Positions 60,332 through 64,000 of a stretch of DNA of 64,000 nt are shown in pieces (positions within the stretch are counted from its first letter, which is position 1; the number at the start of each line of letters is the position of its first letter). The notes beneath the pieces are model-generated. The model did not search any database and was not told the DNA's origin. It was given only the letters and a program-made list of their open reading frames with translations. The stretch spans positions 545,352-609,351 of the forward strand of contig NZ_MPOH02000015.1 in assembly GCF_001896135.2 (NCBI RefSeq). Direction: 5' to 3'. The position numbers were made by a program, and so were the translations under genes. This DNA comes from Streptomyces phaeoluteigriseus (GTDB lineage Bacteria; Actinomycetota; Actinomycetes; Streptomycetales; Streptomycetaceae).

Positions 60332-61720
60332 TCAGAACTGAAGGGACTTGGTCTGGAGGTACTCGGCGAGTCCGTGCGCGCCGAGTTCCCGGCCGACGCC
60401 CGACTGCTTGTAACCACCGAAGGGGGCGCGCGGGTTGAAACGGCCGCCGTTGATGTCGACCTGCCCGGTGTCCATCCGGCGGGCGAAGGCCACCGCCTCC
60501 GCCTCGTCGCCGGCCCAGACGGCGCCGGCCAGGCCGTAGACCGTGCCGTTGGCGATGCGCAGGGCGTCCGCCTCGTCCTCGTAGCGCAGGATCGACAGGA
60601 CCGGGCCGAAGATCTCCTCCTGGGCGATCGTCATGTCCGGGGTGACGTCCGCGAAGACGGTCGGGCTGACGAACCAGCCCCGCTCGTGCGGGGTTTCGGT
60701 GCCTCCCGCGACGAGGCGGGCGCCCTCGGCGACGCCCGTCTCGATGTAACCGCGCACCCGGGCCTGCTGCTTGGCGTTGACGACGGGGCCGATGCGGTCG
60801 CCGTACTTGGCGGCGGCGGTCGCGGCCAGCTCCACGGCCTCGTCGTACCGGTCGCGGTGGACCAGCATCCGGGTCCAGGCGCTGCACGTCTGGCCGGAGT
60901 TGGACATCACGTTGGCGACGCCGACGTTGACCGCGCGGGCGAGGTCGGCGCTGGGGAGGATGACGTTGGCGGACTTGCCGCCGAGTTCGAGGGCCACCTT
61001 CTTGATCGCGGCCGCGGCCGTCGCGGCGACCTGCCTGCCCACGGCGGTGGAGCCGGTGAAGGAGACCAGGTCGACGCCGGGGTGCTCGGCGAGGGCCTGA
61101 CCTGCGACCGGGCCGAGGCCCGTGACGAGGTTGAAGACACCGGCCGGGAAGCCGGCCTCGTGGACCGCCTCGGCGAAGAGCTGCGCGACGAGCGGGGTGT
61201 CCTCGGCGGGCTTGAGCACGACCGTGCAGCCGGCGGCGAGGGCCGGGGCGGCCTTGGCGACGATCTGGTGCAGCGGGTAGTTCCAGGGCGTGATGGCACC
61301 GACCACGCCGACCGGCTCGTGGTGGACGACCGAGTTGCCGACCTTCTCCTCGAAGGAGTGCGTGGCGGCCAGTTCGGCGTAGGAGCCGGCGACCGCGATC
61401 GGGACGGCCGCGTGGACGGCCTGCGAGAAGGGCAGTGGAGAGCCGAGTTCGGCGGTGACGGTCTCGGCGATCTCGTCCTTGCGGGCGGCCAGCACGTCCC
61501 GGAGGGCGGTCAGGCGCGCGGCGCGCTCGGCGGGCGGAGTCGCGGCCCAGGCCGGGAGGGCGGCACGGGCGGCACGGGCGGCCGCGTCGACGTCCTCGAG
61601 TCCGGCGGCCGGGACCCGGCCGATGATCTGTTCGTCCGCCGGATTGACGACCTCGATCACGTCCTGGCCGGCGGCGGGGCGCCAGGCGCCGTCGAGGTAG
61701 ATGCCGTCGTGTGCCTTCAT
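60332..61720 (-). CDS. Aldehyde dehydrogenase family protein
   Basis: A 462-residue NAD(P)-dependent aldehyde dehydrogenase. The catalytic Glu is in VALELGGKSANV near residue 238, and the catalytic Cys is in SNSGQTCSAWTRM near 273. PWNYPLHQIVAKAAPALAAG near 144-163 and FTGSTAVGRQV mark the cofactor domain. EIFGPVLSILRY and the C-terminal PFGGYKQSGVGRELG complete the fold. It is the first gene of the operon with the alcohol dehydrogenase. The 19-bp palindrome 39 nt upstream matches that of the TetR/acyl-CoA dehydrogenase pair. It probably oxidises an alkyl aldehyde. Confidence 0.94.
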   Translation of the reverse strand: MKAHDGIYLDGAWRPAAGQDVIEVVNPADEQIIGRVPAAGLEDVDAAARAARAALPAWAATPPAERAARLTALRDVLAARKDEIAETVTAELGSPLPFSQAVHAAVPIAVAGSYAELAATHSFEEKVGNSVVHHEPVGVVGAITPWNYPLHQIVAKAAPALAAGCTVVLKPAEDTPLVAQLFAEAVHEAGFPAGVFNLVTGLGPVAGQALAEHPGVDLVSFTGSTAVGRQVAATAAAAIKKVALELGGKSANVILPSADLARAVNVGVANVMSNSGQTCSAWTRMLVHRDRYDEAVELAATAAAKYGDRIGPVVNAKQQARVRGYIETGVAEGARLVAGGTETPHERGWFVSPTVFADVTPDMTIAQEEIFGPVLSILRYEDEADALRIANGTVYGLAGAVWAGDEAEAVAFARRMDTGQVDINGGRFNPRAPFGGYKQSGVGRELGAHGLAEYLQTKSLQF

Positions 61721-61758
61721 CGGGTTCCCTCCGGGGCGGTCGTCGTCGTCCGGGCCCT

Positions 61759-61777
61759 AAACTAGCGCCGATAGTTT
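61759..61777. promoter_or_regulatory. 19-bp palindromic operator of the ALDH/ADH operon
   Basis: AAACTAGCGCCGATAGTTT pairs at 8 of 9 symmetric positions. It shares the AAA-YTAGC-N3-TAGTTT pattern with 56638-56656. It is probably bound by the TetR protein at 56684-57325. Confidence 0.6.
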
Positions 61778-61838
61778 TCCGGCACCAGGGGCGTCCGCCG
61801 TAAGGCGCACCACTCTGGCACGACAGCCGCCGCGGGCG

Positions 61839-63179
61839 TCACTCGTCGAGGTCCGGCAGCCGGTCCGGGGCCGGGCAGATCCGCTCGCCGTGCTGGTCGA
61901 AGACGAACAGGTGGGCGACGTCGACGAGGAGCGGGACGTGCATGCCGTACCGCAGGTCGAAGTCGGGGGTGGTCCGCACCACCAGGTCGCCGGGCTGGCG
62001 GCCGTCCGGGGAGGCCACGGCGGGGCGCTGTTCCGCGGGCTCGTCCAGCGCCACGACCGGCCCGGCCCGCAGGCCGCCCGCCCGCGCCCGCAGCCGGTCC
62101 AGCATTCTGGTCTCCCGTCGGCGCCGTCGGACGGGCCGGGCCTGCGGACGCGCCGCCTCCAGGTCCGGTACGACGGCGGGGCGCGAGCCGGTGTTGAAGT
62201 GCACGAGCACCTCGTGCCCCTGGAACTCGACGTGCTCCACCAGGCCGGTGATGTGGGTCTCGCCGGGACGCGCCTCGGCGAGGCGGCCGATGCGGACGGC
62301 CTCGGAGCGCAGACCGACGATCACCTCGCGGCCCTGCTGGACCCGCAGCAACTTGTGGTCCAGCGACAGCGGTTCGGGCAACCGCAGCGCCTGCTTGCCG
62401 AGGCTGATCGTCATCGCCCCGTCGAGGGGGGCACGCACCAGGCCGCGCAGCAGGTTGATGCGGGGAGTGCCGATGAAGGCGGCCACGAAGACGTTGCGGG
62501 GCAGGGCGTAGACCGAGCGGGGCGTGTCGACCTGCTGCAGGACACCGCCGCGCAGCACCGCGACCCGGTCGCCGAGGGACATGGCCTCGGACTGGTCGTG
62601 CGTGACGTACACCGTGGTCACGCCGAGCTTGCGGGTCAGCGAGGCTATCTCGGCGCGCAACCGGTTGCGGAGCTTGGCGTCCAGGTTGGACAGCGGTTCG
62701 TCCATCAGGAAGGCGGACGGGTGGCGGGCGATGGCCCGGCCCATGGCGACACGCTGGCGCTCCCCGCCGGAGAGCTGGCCGGGGTAGCGGTCGAGGAGGT
62801 CCTCGATGCCGAGCATCCGTGCGGTGGCGTCCACCCGAGGGCTCGGGTCGGTGCTCGGGGCCTCGATGCGCAGCGGGAATCCGATGTTGTCGCGCCCGGT
62901 CATGGTCGGGTAGAGGGCGAAGTTCTGGAAGACCATCGCGATGTCCCGGCCGGACGGCGGCAGATCGTTGGCGTACTCGCCGTCGAGCAGCAACCGCCCG
63001 TCCGTGATCTGTTCCAGCCCGGCGATCATCCGCAGCACGGTGGACTTGCCGCAGCCGGAGGGCCCGAGCAGCACGAGGAATTCGCCGGGCGCGATGTCCA
63101 GCGACAGCCGGTCCACCACGCGGGCGTCGCTGGCGTAGTAGACCTTGCTCACGTCGTGCAGGGAGATGGCGCGTGTCAT
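61839..63179 (-). CDS. ABC transporter ATP-binding protein (MalK/UgpC-like)
   Basis: A 446-residue ATPase of the carbohydrate-uptake (CUT1) class. Walker A is LLGPSGCGKSTVLRM near residues 38-52, the Q-loop is in MVFQNFALYPTM, the ABC signature is GQLSGGERQRVAMGRAIARH near 134-153, Walker B is AFLMDEPLSNLDAKLR and the switch His is in YVTHDQSEAM. A C-terminal TOBE regulatory domain follows, with an unusual basic insert (RPVRRRRRETRMLDRLRARA) near 350-370. No permease or binding-protein genes are adjacent, so it may be a shared ATPase serving distant transporters, as MsiK does. The ATG starts MTRAISLHDVSKVYYA. Confidence 0.9.
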   Translation of the reverse strand: MTRAISLHDVSKVYYASDARVVDRLSLDIAPGEFLVLLGPSGCGKSTVLRMIAGLEQITDGRLLLDGEYANDLPPSGRDIAMVFQNFALYPTMTGRDNIGFPLRIEAPSTDPSPRVDATARMLGIEDLLDRYPGQLSGGERQRVAMGRAIARHPSAFLMDEPLSNLDAKLRNRLRAEIASLTRKLGVTTVYVTHDQSEAMSLGDRVAVLRGGVLQQVDTPRSVYALPRNVFVAAFIGTPRINLLRGLVRAPLDGAMTISLGKQALRLPEPLSLDHKLLRVQQGREVIVGLRSEAVRIGRLAEARPGETHITGLVEHVEFQGHEVLVHFNTGSRPAVVPDLEAARPQARPVRRRRRETRMLDRLRARAGGLRAGPVVALDEPAEQRPAVASPDGRQPGDLVVRTTPDFDLRYGMHVPLLVDVAHLFVFDQHGERICPAPDRLPDLDE

Positions 63180-63403
63180 GACAGGGGTCCCCGGGGGCTC
63201 ACGGACCCGCCCGCCGTCCGTCCCGTCCTGGTCGGGGACGGTACGGGCGCCGGGCGGATCCTGGGCGCGTGTGCTCGACAGCCTCCGAAGGGTCGAACGA
63301 GGCTGTGAGTCACGGAAGTTAACGGACTGTGCGCGCCCGGGGAAGGGAACCGGCCAGATCCGTGGCTTCGCGGGGCGGGGAACCGCTTGCCATGACCCGC
63401 CGC

Positions 63404-64000
63404 TCAGTGGGCGGGGCCGGCCGGCTCCCGGATCTGGGTGAGGTGGGCGAAGACGACGAGGTTGCCCGAGTAGCCGGATCTGCGGTCGAAGGAGCCGCCG
63501 CAGGTGATGAGGCGCAGTTCGGGGCGGCCCCGGTCGCCGTACACCTCCTGGTCGGGGAAGTGGGCCTTCTCGTACTTCTTGATCCGGTCGACCGTGTAGA
63601 CGGCGGTGCGTCCGTCGGCCCGGCGGATCTCGACGCGGCGGCCCTTGTCGAGTTCGGAGAGACCCGAGAAGACGGCCGGTCCGGTGTCGGTGTCGAGGTG
63701 TCCGACGGCGACGGCGGTGCCCGGTCCGCCCGGGGACGGGCCGTCCGCGTACCAGCGACCAGGTCGGGCTCGTCCTCCGGGGGCGCTGGCAGCCTGCGCC
63801 TGCTGTCCAGGCGGAGGTCCATGACCGGGGCGTCGAGGTCGAGATAAGGGATCGCCAAGCGGGTCGCGCGCGAACGCGGGAGGACGTGGGTCCCCTTGAC
63901 GGCGTTCTTGACGGCGTTCTTGACGGCGTTCCCGGGGGTGGGACGGGGGCGGGTCTTCGCCGCCCGGGTGCCACCGCGGCAGGGCGCGGGGCAGCGGCAC
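63404..64000 (-). CDS. Class F sortase, 5' end off window, apparent frameshift
   Basis: A sortase of the actinobacterial class F type. The N-terminal part, in one frame, reads AIPYLDLDAPVMDLRLDSRR and PPEDEPDLVA; the rest, one frame over, reads WYADGPSPGGPGTAVAVGHL, DTDTGPAVFSGLSELDKGRR and the catalytic LRLITCGGSFDRRSGYSGNL. His is in VGHLDTDTG, Cys in LITCGG, and Arg in the RRSGYSGN region. Adding one C near 63753 joins them. Upstream lies a threefold 12-bp repeat encoding NAVK-NAVK-NAVK, and the coding region continues past the right edge, where a membrane anchor is expected. Class F sortase targets are poorly known. Confidence 0.85.
   Translation of the reverse strand: MPLPRALPRWHPGGEDPPPSHPRERRQERRQERRQGDPRPPAFARDPLGDPLSRPRRPGHGPPPGQQAQAASAPGGRARPGRWYADGPSPGGPGTAVAVGHLDTDTGPAVFSGLSELDKGRRVEIRRADGRTAVYTVDRIKKYEKAHFPDQEVYGDRGRPELRLITCGGSFDRRSGYSGNLVVFAHLTQIREPAGPAH

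Overview
This window is chromosomal DNA from a Streptomyces. The evidence is very high GC with strong third-position GC bias, frequent GTG starts, a mycothiol gene (mshC), a chaplin pair (chpC/chpH), the glycerol operon gylR-glpFKD and SoxR. From memory, the gene order follows the S. coelicolor SCO1657 to about SCO1700 neighbourhood, with local insertions and losses. There is no prophage, plasmid, CRISPR array or rRNA operon. The only RNA gene seen is tRNA-Leu(GAG).

Layout. 1-7.5 kb: metH (3' end off the left edge), then gylR and the glycerol operon (facilitator, kinase, FAD-dependent dehydrogenase). 7.5-8.5 kb: decayed, repeat-rich DNA. 8.5-14.2 kb: a conserved actinobacterial block of PAC2 protein, mshC, a PI3/4-kinase-like protein, DUF3090, a histidine phosphatase and CorA. 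14.3-20.9 kb: ferritin-like protein, F420-type oxidoreductase, aldo/keto reductase, a RecD2-like helicase relic and a MITE-like element. 20.9-24.3 kb: development and surface genes (chpC, chpH), an M20 peptidase and tRNA-Leu. 24.6-29.9 kb: a Pls-type membrane NRPS (poly-epsilon-lysine synthetase architecture) overlapping a short M1 aminopeptidase. 29.9-33.5 kb: YchJ protein, the gluconate operon (gntR divergent from gntK-gntP) and a dead short-chain dehydrogenase. 33.5-40 kb: molybdopterin/cytochrome b pair, TPR-like protein, permease, NUDIX, two DUF202 proteins, quinone oxidoreductase and a His-rich protein. 40-47 kb: a lipid or carboxylate catabolic cluster (phosphotransferase plus acyl-CoA dehydrogenase facing SDR-FadD-TetR), then a NamZ-like protein. 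47-53 kb: secreted penicillin-acylase-family protein, two hypotheticals and a DraRnl-type RNA ligase. 53-62 kb: soxR, MaoC/TetR, acyl-CoA dehydrogenase/TetR, an ArsR-like regulator with an EamA permease, and alcohol and aldehyde dehydrogenases. 62-64 kb: sugar-type ABC ATPase and a class F sortase running off the right edge.

How genes work together. Three TetR-type regulators each appear paired with a matching palindrome at two places in the window. This suggests three compact regulons: APH/ACAD with SDR/FadD/TetR; MaoC with TetR; and ACAD/TetR with the ALDH/ADH operon. GylR has a 12-nt operator half shared, inverted, between its own promoter and the glycerol operon promoter.

Quality note. 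Six conserved genes (glpD, mshC, the Pls-type synthetase, two permeases, the sortase) each carry an apparent one-base deletion, all at or next to short G or C runs. Draft-assembly error is a more likely explanation than real gene loss, so the coordinates of these genes are given across the break.
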